A model generated the notes under the pieces. That model was given only the letters and a program-made list of their open reading frames with translations, did not search any database and was not told the origin of the DNA. Shown here piece by piece: positions 8,998 to 18,346 of a stretch of 64,000 nucleotides of DNA; position 1 is the first letter of the stretch, and each line of letters starts with the position of its first letter. A program made the position numbers and the translations under genes. Source of the stretch: Fulvivirga maritima (GTDB taxonomy: Bacteria; Bacteroidota; Bacteroidia; Cytophagales; Cyclobacteriaceae); assembly GCF_021389955.1 (NCBI RefSeq), contig NZ_CP089980.1, positions 247,501 to 311,500 on the forward strand, given 5' to 3'.

Positions 8998-9429
8998 TTA
9001 TCCGTAGTATTCTACGTAATTTCGGGGCGTTTCATAGAGTTTAAGGCTATGAAGCTTACCATTGTCTGTTATGTTGGGTAATTTCTCTTCCAGGATTTTC
9101 CAAAATTCCATCACCAAATTTTCAGTACTGGCCATTTTACCGTGCATAAAATCAACATCGAGATTTAAGTTTTTATGATCTACTTTTTCAATCACCTCAT
9201 CTCTGATCAAACGACTTAACTTTTTAAGGTCAACGATAAATCCTGTTTCAGGATCTGGATCTCCTTTTACTGTTACTATCAATTCAAAATTGTGGCCATG
9301 CCAGTTAGCATTAGCACAAGGGCCAAAAACTTCAACATTCTTTTCCTCAGACCAGTTAGGATTATATAACTTGTGTGCTGCGTTAAAATGCTCTTTCCTA
9401 CTTAAAAAAACCATAGTCTTAATATTCAA
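8998..9429 (-). CDS. 6-carboxytetrahydropterin synthase (QueD/PTPS family)
   Basis: 143 residues. Family members convert 7,8-dihydroneopterin triphosphate to 6-carboxy-5,6,7,8-tetrahydropterin for queuosine (QueD) or to 6-pyruvoyl-tetrahydropterin (PTPS). The zinc histidines are visible in HFNAAHKL and WHGHNF; the catalytic Cys is in FGPCANANWHGHN. The Cys-x5-HGH spacing resembles PTPS-type enzymes rather than the Cys-x3-HGH of E. coli QueD, so the exact product is open. The C-terminal glutamate of the pterin site is probably in KLYETPRNYVEY. No other queuosine gene is in the window; lpxB follows after 7 nt. Confidence 0.88.
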   Translation of the reverse strand: MNIKTMVFLSRKEHFNAAHKLYNPNWSEEKNVEVFGPCANANWHGHNFELIVTVKGDPDPETGFIVDLKKLSRLIRDEVIEKVDHKNLNLDVDFMHGKMASTENLVMEFWKILEEKLPNITDNGKLHSLKLYETPRNYVEYYG

Positions 9430-9506
9430 GTTGCAAATATACGCAAGATTTTGGACTGACCGCTTTACAATAAGTGTGTGATTAGGTTACTTTGTCACAA
9501 AAAAAC

Positions 9507-10463
9507 ATGATAATCGTCACAGGTGCAGCCGGATTTATAGGAAGCCAGTTAATAAAAAAGCTTAATGAAGAAAATTACAACTATATAATAGCTGTTGATA
9601 AATTCGATAATGAGCTGAAAAACAAAAATCTGGAGGGTTTAAAAATAAAGGAAAAGATAGACAGGGATAACCTCATGGCATGGTTAGACGTGAACTATGA
9701 AGAGGTTGAATTTATCTACCATATAGGTGCAAAAACTGACACCACTCTGTTTGATATAGAGCTACTGGAAAGACTTAACACTAACTACACCAAAGAGGTA
9801 TGGAAAAGAAGTGTTAAATATCAGATTCCCGTGGTTTATGCTTCTTCAGCTGCTACCTATGGTTTAGGAGAACATGGCTATGATGATGATGAAACCGAGA
9901 TTAGTAAACTTAAGCCATTAAACCCTTACGGCCAATCTAAGCAAGATTTTGATGTATGGGCATTAGCTCAAAAAGAAAAGCCATTTTTCTGGGCGGGTCT
10001 TAAGTTTTTCAATGTTTATGGACCTAATGAATACCATAAAGGCAGAATGGCTTCTGTAATATGGCATGCCTATAACCAAATTAACAAAACAGGAGGCATG
10101 AAGCTATTCCGGTCACACAATCCTGATTTTAAAGATGGTGAGCAGCAAAGAGACTTTGTATATGTTAAAGATGTAGTGGATGTATGCTATTGGCTGATGC
10201 ATCATAGAACTAACTCAGGCATTTATAACTTAGGTAGCGGGAAAGCAAGGACTTTCTTAGATCTTACCAAAGCAGTATTTGCTGCTATGGGCAAAGAAGA
10301 AAATATAAGCTTTATTGATACTCCTGAAGATATTAGAGACAAATACCAATACTTCACTGAGGCTAACATGGAAAAACTCAGATCTATCGGCTACTCCAAA
10401 AACTTCCATGATCTGGAAGAAGGAGTGAGTGAATATGTGAAAGGATATTTGAGTAAGCTATAA
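9507..10463 (+). CDS. hldD: ADP-L-glycero-D-manno-heptose-6-epimerase
   Basis: A short-chain NAD(P)-dependent epimerase acting on ADP-heptose for the LPS inner core. From ATG 9507 the protein begins MIIVTGAAGFIGSQLIKKLN, the Rossmann glycine motif. The family-specific HIGAKTDTT and the Tyr-x3-Lys pair in NPYGQSKQDFD follow, then FFNVYGPNEYHKGRMASV and DFVYVKD. The frame is open five codons further upstream to TTG 9492, but the ATG puts the nucleotide fold at residue 1 as in homologues. Length (about 318) is normal. Monocistronic, with a terminator shared with the convergent Kir channel gene. Confidence 0.93.
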   Translation: MIIVTGAAGFIGSQLIKKLNEENYNYIIAVDKFDNELKNKNLEGLKIKEKIDRDNLMAWLDVNYEEVEFIYHIGAKTDTTLFDIELLERLNTNYTKEVWKRSVKYQIPVVYASSAATYGLGEHGYDDDETEISKLKPLNPYGQSKQDFDVWALAQKEKPFFWAGLKFFNVYGPNEYHKGRMASVIWHAYNQINKTGGMKLFRSHNPDFKDGEQQRDFVYVKDVVDVCYWLMHHRTNSGIYNLGSGKARTFLDLTKAVFAAMGKEENISFIDTPEDIRDKYQYFTEANMEKLRSIGYSKNFHDLEEGVSEYVKGYLSKL

Positions 10464-10469
10464 TTTTTT

Positions 10470-10502
10470 AGAGCGGGAATGTAAATTCATTCTCGCTCTT
10501 TC
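10470..10502. terminator. Bidirectional terminator between hldD and the KirBac gene
   Basis: AGAGCGGGAATG pairs with CATTCTCGCTCT (one G-T wobble) around a 6-nt loop, with a preceding T/A-rich run and a trailing T-rich run, located in the 42-nt gap between two convergent genes. Confidence 0.8.
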
Positions 10503-10505
10503 CTA

Positions 10506-11459
10506 TTATATCTCCACCCTATCATAATCACTCATCTTATCAAAGTAAAGAAATATGTCTCCTGACGTACCGGTCTGGTATGTGGGTTTAAACTTACCAC
10601 CCCATACAATATCTCCGCATTTATATGAATAACGGGAATGGACCGTTTGGCTAAAAGTATCATCATAACCTTTAATAATAGTGACTATTTCAGCATCCAT
10701 GCGGTTGAAGTCTTCTTGGCTTTTGCCATAAAAGGGACTCTCTTCATTTATAACATGCACAATGGTCCAATTAAGAGGGAAAAACATGATGGATTTCCGT
10801 TCTAATTTGAGATCTATAAATGAACGCCTGGCTATACCTGTTTTATCTTTATTTTTTTCTACAATGACCAAAAGAACTGTAGCTTCCATTTCCAACAGAT
10901 TACTATTTCTCATGTTAGCTATCCGGAATTGAAGACTCTTATAGCCATTTTTAAAAGGAGAGATTAAAACTTTATCACTATACATGAGCCTGGCACTGGG
11001 CTTACTAAACCTACCATATAGAATACCAGTAATTAAGGCAAAACACATCCAACCCAAAATAGCTTCAGTAGCAGCTATTATATTAGCCAAATGACCAACA
11101 GGATGTAGAACTCCATAACCAACTGTAGTAAAAGTTTGAAAGCTGAAATAGTAGGCTTCAAGAAAATTATTAAAAGGTTGTACAGAAGTTATACCACCTA
11201 ATTGGTCTATGCCAATAAGAGCGTATATTGAAGCAAACAGAATATTAAAGCCAAAAAGAAAAGTAAATATTATCAGAAAGAAACGAGTCCATGACATCTT
11301 GATTAATGACTGATAGATGTTACGAGTACTGTAGCCCAACCCTGATTTAATCACATTGAAAGAGCCATCTCTATTGATTAGCCTTTTAGAATTAATGGTA
11401 TACTGCGTTCCTGTACCAGGATCTTCCGTTCTTGATGTATCTATATTTTCTTCTGACAT
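10506..11459 (-). CDS. Inward-rectifier-type potassium channel (KirBac family)
   Basis: 317 residues. An amphipathic slide-helix region is followed by TM1 (about 58-80), a pore helix with the selectivity filter TVGYG at 112-116, and TM2 (about 123-147, LANIIAATEAILGWMCFALITGILYGRF-type, split here only for description). Then comes a C-terminal immunoglobulin-like cytoplasmic domain (about 155-317) with the Kir pattern FRIANMR. Forms K+-selective tetramers in the inner membrane; bacterial homologues are gated by lipids and the cytoplasmic domain. The first 45 residues are hydrophilic and poorly conserved. Single gene; a terminator lies just upstream of its promoter region. Confidence 0.93.
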   Translation of the reverse strand: MSEENIDTSRTEDPGTGTQYTINSKRLINRDGSFNVIKSGLGYSTRNIYQSLIKMSWTRFFLIIFTFLFGFNILFASIYALIGIDQLGGITSVQPFNNFLEAYYFSFQTFTTVGYGVLHPVGHLANIIAATEAILGWMCFALITGILYGRFSKPSARLMYSDKVLISPFKNGYKSLQFRIANMRNSNLLEMEATVLLVIVEKNKDKTGIARRSFIDLKLERKSIMFFPLNWTIVHVINEESPFYGKSQEDFNRMDAEIVTIIKGYDDTFSQTVHSRYSYKCGDIVWGGKFKPTYQTGTSGDIFLYFDKMSDYDRVEI

Positions 11460-11495
11460 TCCTTCTTAGTTACCCAATCTAAAAGTATATAAAAT

Positions 11496-11524
11496 AAAAA
11501 AGGAAAGCTTTAAAAGCTTTCCTC
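11496..11524 (-). terminator. Terminator of the SUF/bacilliredoxin operon
   Basis: On the minus strand GAGGAAAGCTTTTAAAGCTT and the following TTCCTTTTTTATTTTAT form a hairpin (AGGAAAGCTT/AAGCTTTCCT) with a T-run, 26 nt after the bacilliredoxin stop. It ends the long suf transcript. Confidence 0.82.
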
Positions 11525-11549
11525 TTTCATTAATTAATCTGGCAAGCGA

Positions 11550-11966
11550 TTAACAAAACTCTTGGAATACTGCTAATAAGTGATTGCCTATCATTTCTGC
11601 ATTTCTACCTTCAATGTGGTGTCTTTCAACAAAGTGCACCAACTCACCATCTTTAAAAAGAGCGATTGATGGAGAAGAAGGAGGATAAGGCAAGGTATAT
11701 TCTCTTGCTTTTTCCACAGCCTCTTTATCAACTCCAGCAAATACTGTTGCCAAAGTATCAGGCTTCTTATCAGTTTGCTGAACAGCCCACTTCACTCCTG
11801 GCCTTGCGGCTCCTGCTGCACAACCACAAACTGAGTTTATCACTAAAAGAGTAGTTCCTTTATGATCTTTCAACTGGCTATCAACCTCTTCTGCTGTTGT
11901 AAGCTCCTTAAAACCAACCTGAGTCAGGTCAGTTCTCATTGGTGCTACTAATTCTTCTGGGTACAT
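11550..11966 (-). CDS. Bacilliredoxin, BrxA/BrxB (YphP/YqiW) family
   Basis: 138 residues, thioredoxin-like fold. The active site is Cys47-Gly-Cys49 in INSVCGCAAG, followed by the cis-proline region PPSSPSIALFKDG and VHFVERHHIEGR; the last residue is also a cysteine. In Firmicutes such proteins remove bacillithiol from protein thiols. It is the last gene of the suf operon, 26 nt after the SufT-like gene, implying a redox role in Fe-S assembly. Whether this organism makes bacillithiol cannot be seen in the window. Confidence 0.9.
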   Translation of the reverse strand: MYPEELVAPMRTDLTQVGFKELTTAEEVDSQLKDHKGTTLLVINSVCGCAAGAARPGVKWAVQQTDKKPDTLATVFAGVDKEAVEKAREYTLPYPPSSPSIALFKDGELVHFVERHHIEGRNAEMIGNHLLAVFQEFC

Positions 11967-11992
11967 ATCTTTATTCTTTTTACTATAACGAT

Positions 11993-12322
11993 TTATAAAA
12001 ATCCTAATTCTAACTTGGCAGCCTCAGACATCATATCTTGAGTATATGGAGGGTCAAACGTGATTTCTACATTCACATCATTAACACCTTCTATACTTTT
12101 TATGCTCGCCTCTACTTCAGCAGGAATAGACTCTGCTGCAGGGCAATTGGGTGATGTTAAGGTCATTAAAATGTACACGTTATCAATAGGGTGTACACTA
12201 ATTTCATAAATAAGGCCTAATTCATATATATCTACAGGAATTTCAGGATCATACACTGTTTTAAGTGCATTTACCACCTTATCCCTTAAAGTCTCTTCTA
12301 CCTGTTTTGTTTCTTCACTCAT
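11993..12322 (-). CDS. MIP18/DUF59 family Fe-S assembly protein (SufT-like)
   Basis: 109 residues, a single DUF59 domain with the diagnostic motif VYDPEIPVDIYELGLIYEI, then LTSPNCPAAESIP containing the conserved cysteine, and DVNVEITFDPPYT. Family members assist maturation of Fe-S proteins. The gene is embedded in the suf operon, 12 nt after sufE and 26 nt before the bacilliredoxin, supporting a SufT-like auxiliary function. Confidence 0.9.
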   Translation of the reverse strand: MSEETKQVEETLRDKVVNALKTVYDPEIPVDIYELGLIYEISVHPIDNVYILMTLTSPNCPAAESIPAEVEASIKSIEGVNDVNVEITFDPPYTQDMMSEAAKLELGFL

Positions 12323-12334
12323 ATAAATTAAAGT

Positions 12335-12769
12335 TTAGGCTTCTATCTTACTTTTTAAAGCTAAAGCATATAGCTTCATTTGCTTGATCATAGCTCCAAA
12401 TCCATTAGATCTTTGAGTACCTATGAATCTATCCATACCTATTTCCTGAGGGAAATAAAGTTCAGCGTTAATTATATCATCTGGAGTTTGGCCTGAAAAT
12501 ATTCTGGTAAGTAAGCTTACTAAACCTTTAGTGATAGCTGTATTACTATCTGCTCCAAAAAAGACTTTATTGTCGTCTAACCAAGCAGTAAGCCACACTT
12601 TAGATTGACACCCTTTCACAATGTTATCATCAGTTTTATCCTCTTCTTTCATTGGAGTTAGTTTCTGACCTAGCTCCATAATATAGAAATTAGTCATTTC
12701 CATATCTCCATCAAGAATAGAGAACTCTTGTATAATTTGATCCTGAATATCTTTTATACTATCTGCCAT
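12335..12769 (-). CDS. sufE: Cysteine desulfuration protein SufE
   Basis: 144 residues. Accepts the persulfide sulfur from SufS on its catalytic cysteine, here Cys54 in VKGCQSKVWL, and passes it to the SufBCD scaffold. The family pattern (MELGQKLTPM, LLTRIFSGQTPDDI, and the C-terminal GFGAMIKQMKLYA) is clear. Its ATG overlaps the sufS stop by one base (TAATG), so translational coupling is likely. Confidence 0.95.
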   Translation of the reverse strand: MADSIKDIQDQIIQEFSILDGDMEMTNFYIMELGQKLTPMKEEDKTDDNIVKGCQSKVWLTAWLDDNKVFFGADSNTAITKGLVSLLTRIFSGQTPDDIINAELYFPQEIGMDRFIGTQRSNGFGAMIKQMKLYALALKSKIEA

Positions 12770-14016
12770 TACTTCATAAACTTTACTATTCGTTCCAGCC
12801 CTTCTATCATTCTATCTATCTCCTCTACGGTATTATAAACTGCGAAAGAAGCTCTTACTGTTCCTTCTATTCCGAAACGCTCCATTAAAGGCTGTGTACA
12901 ATGGTGCCCTGTTCTTACAGCTACACCTCTTGCATCTAACATCTGCCCGATATCAAAATGATGTACACCTTCAATTACAAAAGACTGCACACTCACCTTA
13001 TCTGACGCTGTACCAATGAGTTTTAGATCTTTGATACTAGACATAGACTCCGCAGCATATTTTAGCAATTTAAGCTCGTGAGCGGCTATAGTTTGCTTAC
13101 CAATGCGGTTTACAAAATGAACAGCTTCCTTTAGAGCAACAATATCTGCAATGTTGGGCGTTCCAGCTTCAAACTTATACGGAATATCGTTAAAGGTAGT
13201 TCCAGAGAAACTAACATCTTTTATCATTTCTCCTCCACTTTGGTACGGAGGCATCTCTTCTAAAAGCTCTCTCTTACCATATAGGGCACCTGCACCAGTA
13301 GGCCCATAAAATTTATGAGCTGATATGGCATAGAAATCACAATCCAGAGCTTGTACATCTAACTCTATATGAGCAGTAGCTTGTGCGCCATCTACTAACA
13401 CCTTAGCCCCAACCTGATGAGCCGCTTTTATAATTCTGGGCAGATCATTGACCGTACCCAAACTGTTAGAAGCATGATTTACGGCTACCATTTTAGTTTT
13501 ATTAGATATGAGTTTTTCAAATGACTCATAATCTAACTCCCCATTATCAAGTACAGGAATCACTTTTATTATGGCTTTTCGCTCTTCAGCTACTATCTGC
13601 CAAGGCACTATATTAGAGTGATGTTCTAAACCAGAAACTATAATCTCATCACCTTCATTTATAAACCTTCTTCCAAAAGAAGAAGCCACAAGATTAATAG
13701 AGTCTGTAGTTCCTTTTGTAAAGATGATTTCTTCTTTCTCTTTACTATTTAAAAACTGATGTAGCACCTCACGGGTTTCTTCAAAAGCCTTGGTAGCTTT
13801 CTCTGCCAGTGTATGTATGCCTCTATGAATATTAGCGTTGTAGCCTTTATAATAATCCTCTAAAGCCTGAATAACCTGTAGAGGTTTTTGTGTAGTAGCC
13901 GCATTGTCAAAATAGGCAAGAGGTTTTCCGTTCACATCCTGATTTAAAACAGGAAACTCATTACGAATTTCCTGCACATCAAGAACTTTCTTACTTTCCT
14001 GACTCACTTCAGCCAT
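12769..14016 (-). CDS. sufS: Cysteine desulfurase SufS
   Basis: A PLP-dependent class V aminotransferase-fold enzyme that extracts sulfur from cysteine. 415 residues. The PLP lysine is Lys235 in ISAHKFYGPTGAG and the catalytic cysteine is Cys373 in VRTGHHCTQPL, the RxGHHCA-type motif of SufS. YFDNAATTQKP and GLEHHSNIVPWQ are also diagnostic. It sits 3 nt after sufD and overlaps sufE by one base, so it acts with SufE as sulfur donor to SufBC2D. Confidence 0.97.
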   Translation of the reverse strand: MAEVSQESKKVLDVQEIRNEFPVLNQDVNGKPLAYFDNAATTQKPLQVIQALEDYYKGYNANIHRGIHTLAEKATKAFEETREVLHQFLNSKEKEEIIFTKGTTDSINLVASSFGRRFINEGDEIIVSGLEHHSNIVPWQIVAEERKAIIKVIPVLDNGELDYESFEKLISNKTKMVAVNHASNSLGTVNDLPRIIKAAHQVGAKVLVDGAQATAHIELDVQALDCDFYAISAHKFYGPTGAGALYGKRELLEEMPPYQSGGEMIKDVSFSGTTFNDIPYKFEAGTPNIADIVALKEAVHFVNRIGKQTIAAHELKLLKYAAESMSSIKDLKLIGTASDKVSVQSFVIEGVHHFDIGQMLDARGVAVRTGHHCTQPLMERFGIEGTVRASFAVYNTVEEIDRMIEGLERIVKFMK

Positions 14017-14019
14017 ATT

Positions 14020-15351
14020 TTAAAAATTTTTATGCAATCTCTCGGACACTAAGCCTTCCAAGTAATCTTTAAGAGGTTCTAATTTTATATTCTCAAGTAT
14101 TTCCGCAGCATAAGCATAAAGCAATAATACTCTAGCTCTCTCCTTACCCACACCACGAGACTGAAGGTAAAATAAAGCCTCTTCGTCTAACTGGCCGGTA
14201 GTACAACCATGAGAACACTTCACGTCATCAGCCCAAATTTCAAGCTGAGGCTTAGTATTGATGATTGCCTCGTTACTTAATAATATATTCTTATTAGACT
14301 GAAAAGCATTAGTCTTTTGCGCCGCCTGACGAACGTATACTTTACCGTTAAATACGCCGTGCGACTGATCTTCCATTATACCTTTATAAAGCTCGTTACT
14401 AAATGAATTAGGCTGTCTATGATCTACGGCAGTATGGTTATCTACATGGGTATTTCCATTTAATAGATATAAACCAAACATATGAGACTCACAGCCTTCT
14501 CCATCAATAGTAATATTGAGGTTATTTCTCACTAAAGCTCCACTTAACGTAAAAGTGTAGGCAGCAAAATAACTTGAACGATCTTGCCATACCTGGGTAG
14601 TACCTACATGATAGGCCGTGTTGTCATTATTTTGAATTTTGAAATAGTCAATATGCGCATTTTCATCCACCACTATTTCAGTCACTACGTTAGTAAAGCT
14701 TACTTGCTCCCCGGCAGTTTTAAATACCTCGATAAACGATGCCTGACTGCTTTTTCCTGCCACAAATAGGTTTCGCGGCTGGGCATGTACCTGCTTGCTA
14801 TTAGCATCATTTATAAAATATAATGCAATAGGCTCTTCTATAACTGTGTTTTTCTCCAACTTTATAAAAGACCCATTTTCTGCCAAAGCAGTATTTAATG
14901 CTACAAAAGCATCTTGCTTGTAATCAGCATATTTAGCCAAATAAACATCTATATCATCCTTATTTTCCTTTAAAGCAAGCTTGATATCCTTTATGATTAT
15001 TTCCTTGCTGATGATATTACTATGCTCTTCAGAATATACCCCATTGATAAAAACAAGGGTATTTGTTTTTAACCCGGGAATGTAGCTATCCTTTATATCA
15101 TCTACAGAAATAGATGCTTGTGATGCAGGTGCGTTAAAATCAAAGTTCTTTTTCAGAACTCTTTGCACCGGTGTATATTTATACTCCTCATTCTTTTTAC
15201 CTGGTAATCCTAAGGTTTTAAATGATTCAAGCGCCTCTTTTCTAATACCATGAAAAGCTGACTTACTCTCACCATTTATTCTGGATTCAAGCTCGTTGAA
15301 ATGAGTAATAAATTTATCTTCCAGACTTGTTTCTTTTAAGATGTCACTCAT
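14020..15351 (-). CDS. sufD: Fe-S cluster assembly protein SufD
   Basis: 443-residue scaffold subunit with the SufB/SufD beta-helix core. The C-terminal half shows DHRQPNSFSNELYKGIMED, VRQAAQKTNAFQSNKNILLS, EIWADDVKCSHGCTTGQLD and FYLQSRGVG, which hold the conserved Cys/His residues at the SufB-SufD interface. The N-terminal half is divergent, as is normal for SufD. Twelve nucleotides separate it from sufC. Confidence 0.95.
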   Translation of the reverse strand: MSDILKETSLEDKFITHFNELESRINGESKSAFHGIRKEALESFKTLGLPGKKNEEYKYTPVQRVLKKNFDFNAPASQASISVDDIKDSYIPGLKTNTLVFINGVYSEEHSNIISKEIIIKDIKLALKENKDDIDVYLAKYADYKQDAFVALNTALAENGSFIKLEKNTVIEEPIALYFINDANSKQVHAQPRNLFVAGKSSQASFIEVFKTAGEQVSFTNVVTEIVVDENAHIDYFKIQNNDNTAYHVGTTQVWQDRSSYFAAYTFTLSGALVRNNLNITIDGEGCESHMFGLYLLNGNTHVDNHTAVDHRQPNSFSNELYKGIMEDQSHGVFNGKVYVRQAAQKTNAFQSNKNILLSNEAIINTKPQLEIWADDVKCSHGCTTGQLDEEALFYLQSRGVGKERARVLLLYAYAAEILENIKLEPLKDYLEGLVSERLHKNF

Positions 15352-15363
15352 GTTAAAACTGTT

Positions 15364-16125
15364 CTACGCAGTAGCAGTATCTACCTCTTCTTTAATCCAA
15401 TCATAACCTTTTTCTTCAAGTTCCAGAGCAAGGTTTTTATCTCCACTTTTCACGATTTTTCCTTTGTACAACACATGTACAAAATCAGGAACAATGTAAT
15501 CTAAAAGTCTTTGATAGTGAGTAACCACAATGGTAGAGGTTTCACTGGTTTTAAGCTTATTAACACCATTTGCCACTATTCTTAGGGCATCTATATCTAA
15601 ACCTGAATCAGTTTCATCAAGTATAGAAAGTTTAGGCTCAAGCATCGCCATTTGGAAAATTTCATTTCTTTTCTTCTCCCCTCCAGAAAACCCTTCATTT
15701 AGAGACCTGCTAAGTAATGACTGGTCAATTTCCACCAATTTCATTTTCTCTTTCATAGTAGTAAGAAAAGAAACAGCATCTAAAGGCTCTTGACCTCTAT
15801 ATTCTCTAATCTGATTTATGGCGGTTTTCAAAAAGTTAGTAGTGCTCACTCCTGGTATTTCTACAGGATATTGAAATGCCAAAAACACTCCTTCACGCGC
15901 TCTATCTTCAGGAGACAGGTCTAAAAGATCCTTTCCAAGATACTCAATCTCTCCATCAGTAACTTCATATTCCTCTCTACCTGCTAATACAGAAGCTAAC
16001 GTACTTTTTCCTGATCCGTTAGGTCCCATGATAGCATGAACTTCTCCTGGCTTTATCTCTAAATTGATGCCATTAAGAATGTCCTTGCCTTCTATTGATG
16101 CGTGTAAGTTTTTTATCTTAAGCAT
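15364..16125 (-). CDS. sufC: Fe-S cluster assembly ATPase SufC
   Basis: 253-residue ABC-type ATPase powering the SufBC2D scaffold. Walker A is GPNGSGKS (34-41), the Q-loop lies in [13 protein letters not shown], the signature is [11 protein letters not shown], and Walker B is [12 protein letters not shown], where the usual acidic Asp-Glu pair is followed by the SufC-typical SGLD; a downstream [14 protein letters not shown] switch histidine is in [12 protein letters not shown] 74-nt gap to sufB holds a small hairpin (GACTA-GTGAT-TAGTC, 16171-16185) of unknown meaning. Confidence 0.97.
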   Translation of the reverse strand: MLKIKNLHASIEGKDILNGINLEIKPGEVHAIMGPNGSGKSTLASVLAGREEYEVTDGEIEYLGKDLLDLSPEDRAREGVFLAFQYPVEIPGVSTTNFLKTAINQIREYRGQEPLDAVSFLTTMKEKMKLVEIDQSLLSRSLNEGFSGGEKKRNEIFQMAMLEPKLSILDETDSGLDIDALRIVANGVNKLKTSETSTIVVTHYQRLLDYIVPDFVHVLYKGKIVKSGDKNLALELEEKGYDWIKEEVDTATA

Positions 16126-16199
16126 TCTATAAGTATATGTTATTTTCTAAGTGATTTACTTTAAATGTAAGACTAGTGATTAGTCCTTTGTAGTGGAGA

Positions 16200-17645
16200 T
16201 TAACCCACGCTGCCTTCTAGTGTTAAGGCCAAAAGTTTCTGAGCTTCTACAGCAAACTCCATTGGTAATTGGTTAAGAACCTCCTTACAGTATCCATTCA
16301 CAATTAGTGCTATGGCACTCTCTTCATCTATTCCTCTTTGGGTACAATAGAAGATTTGGTCCTCTCCAATTTTAGAAGTGGTAGCTTCATGCTCTACCTG
16401 TGCTGATTTATTTTCTATATCTATATACGGGAAGGTATGAGCTCCACACTGATCACCCATTAATAAGGAGTCACACTGTGAGAAGTTACGAGCGCCTTCT
16501 GCTCTTTTCATCACCTTTACCTGACCTCTATAGCTATTTTGAGACTTACCTGCTGAAACACCTTTAGAGACAATCCTTGATTTGGTATTTTTACCAATAT
16601 GGATCATTTTAGTACCAGTATCTGCCTGTTGCATGTTATTGGTTACAGCCACAGAATAAAACTCTCCGGTAGAGTTATCTCCTTTTAAGATACATGAAGG
16701 ATATTTCCAGGTTACTGATGAGCCTGTTTCCACTTGTGTCCATGAAATTTTGGCATTATCGCCGGCACAAATCCCTCTTTTGGTTACGAAGTTATATATA
16801 CCTCCCTTACCATTTTTATCTCCAGGATACCAGTTTTGTACAGTCGAATATTTTACTTCTGCATCTTTCTGCACGTATATTTCTACTACGGCAGCATGCA
16901 GCTGATTTTCATCTCTTTGAGGAGCTGTACATCCTTCCAAATAACTCACATAAGAACCTTCTTCGGCCACGATCAAAGTTCTTTCGAACTGACCCGTATT
17001 AGCTGCGTTAATTCTGAAATATGTACTTAACTCCATTGGGCATCCTACACCCTTGGGAATATAACAAAATGAACCGTCAGAAAATACTGCTGAGTTTAAT
17101 GCTGAGAAATAATTATCTCCTTGAGGAACAACTGATCCCAGATATTTTTTAACTAAATCTGGATGTTCCTTCACTGCTTCGCTAAAAGAGCAAAAGATAA
17201 TACCTAACTCTCCTAGTTTATCTTTAAAGGTAGTAGCCACTGAAACACTGTCTAAAACAGCATCTACAGCCACGCCTGTAAGTCTTTTTTGTTCTTCCAA
17301 AGAAATACCGAGCTTCTTGAAAGTATCCAATAACTCAGGATCTATCTCATCTAAGCTTTTAGGCTTAGCTTTTTGCTTAGGAGCAGAGTAATAGATAATA
17401 TCCTGGTAATTAATTTTAGGAAAGTTTACGTTAGCCCAATCAGGCTCTTCCATTTTAGTCCAGGCACGATAAGCCTTTAATCTCCAATCAAGAAGCCATT
17501 GAGGTTCTTCCTTTTTAGCTGAAATAAAGTGTATTATCTCTTCACTGAGTCCTTTAGGAGCCTGATCTGCTTCCAAATCAATATTCCATCCGTGCTCATA
17601 TTCTTTAGAGGTAAACTGTTCTAAAATTTCGTTGTCTTTGCTCAT
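16200..17645 (-). CDS. sufB: Fe-S cluster assembly protein SufB
   Basis: 481 residues, the main scaffold subunit on which the nascent Fe-S cluster is built. Recognisable motifs include [40 protein letters not shown] (here [19 protein letters not shown]), [38 protein letters not shown] and [13 protein letters not shown]. First gene of the suf operon; a TACATTTG -7 element lies 32-39 nt upstream of its ATG. Confidence 0.97.
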   Translation of the reverse strand: MSKDNEILEQFTSKEYEHGWNIDLEADQAPKGLSEEIIHFISAKKEEPQWLLDWRLKAYRAWTKMEEPDWANVNFPKINYQDIIYYSAPKQKAKPKSLDEIDPELLDTFKKLGISLEEQKRLTGVAVDAVLDSVSVATTFKDKLGELGIIFCSFSEAVKEHPDLVKKYLGSVVPQGDNYFSALNSAVFSDGSFCYIPKGVGCPMELSTYFRINAANTGQFERTLIVAEEGSYVSYLEGCTAPQRDENQLHAAVVEIYVQKDAEVKYSTVQNWYPGDKNGKGGIYNFVTKRGICAGDNAKISWTQVETGSSVTWKYPSCILKGDNSTGEFYSVAVTNNMQQADTGTKMIHIGKNTKSRIVSKGVSAGKSQNSYRGQVKVMKRAEGARNFSQCDSLLMGDQCGAHTFPYIDIENKSAQVEHEATTSKIGEDQIFYCTQRGIDEESAIALIVNGYCKEVLNQLPMEFAVEAQKLLALTLEGSVG

Positions 17646-17676
17646 ACAGTATTTAGACTAATGTCAAATTGATACG

Positions 17677-17684
17677 CAAATGTA
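17677..17684 (-). promoter_or_regulatory. Candidate -7 element of the suf operon
   Basis: The minus strand reads TACATTTG here, an exact match to the Bacteroidota TAnnTTTG box, 32 nt upstream of sufB. The expected -33 box 19 nt further upstream is not a good TTTG, so the assignment rests on the -7 box and position. No obvious Fe-S regulator operator was recognised. Confidence 0.5.
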
Positions 17685-17760
17685 CAACAAAATCTATACT
17701 TTAGGGTTCCCCAATTAGGCTTTTTTAAGATTGATAAATGCTATGGATTCATAGGTAAGC

Positions 17761-18237
17761 TCAATGATCTTTCATTTCCAGCTGAATATTTCTATTTATA
17801 CTCTCCTCTAATGAAATCATGGTATCCGTTCTCACAATACCTTCTACACGCTGTATTTTATCATGCAACACATTTTTTAGATGCTGCGTGTCTTTACAGT
17901 GGATTTTAGCGAACATACTGTAATTACCAGTAGTGTAATGCACATTAATAATCTCAGGAATCTGTTTTAAGGCTGCTATTACTTGATCATACAATTCACT
18001 TTTAGAAAGGAAAATGCCAATAAAAGCAGTGATATCATATCCAAGCTTAGTATAATCGATCTTAAGCGTAGTTCCTTCTACTACCCCCATATCTTCCAGC
18101 TTTTTCATTCTCACATGCACAGTACCTCCTGAAACAAACACTTGCTTGGCTACTTCCGTGTATGGTTTTTTGGCATTTTTTAGTAAGATTTCAAGAATCT
18201 TAAGATCTACATTATCAATTTCGTAATTCGCAGGCAT
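17761..18237 (-). CDS. Lrp/AsnC family transcriptional regulator
   Basis: 158 residues. The N-terminal helix-turn-helix reads NVDLKILEILLKNAKKPYTE, with the recognition segment FVSGGTVHVRMKKLEDMGVV; the C-terminal RAM/ligand-binding domain has IPEIINVHYTTGNYSMFAKI and RVEGIVRTDTMISLE. Feast/famine regulators respond to amino acids. The gene is minus-strand, 115 nt upstream of sufB, with its own AT-rich promoter region; a link to suf regulation is possible but unproven. Confidence 0.92.
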   Translation of the reverse strand: MPANYEIDNVDLKILEILLKNAKKPYTEVAKQVFVSGGTVHVRMKKLEDMGVVEGTTLKIDYTKLGYDITAFIGIFLSKSELYDQVIAALKQIPEIINVHYTTGNYSMFAKIHCKDTQHLKNVLHDKIQRVEGIVRTDTMISLEESINRNIQLEMKDH

Positions 18238-18346
18238 AAAAATATTCTTTAATTGTGTAGCTTTTATTCAATACTCAATATTATTAAAAATATTATAAAT
18301 AATTAAGTGATTAGTTAATAATATTTTAAAAATAAAAGCACTTCAT

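Noticed and set aside
16171-16185. Hairpin GACTA-GTGAT-TAGTC between sufB and sufC as a terminator
   Set aside because: Only 5 bp with no T-run; suf genes are expected to be cotranscribed through it.
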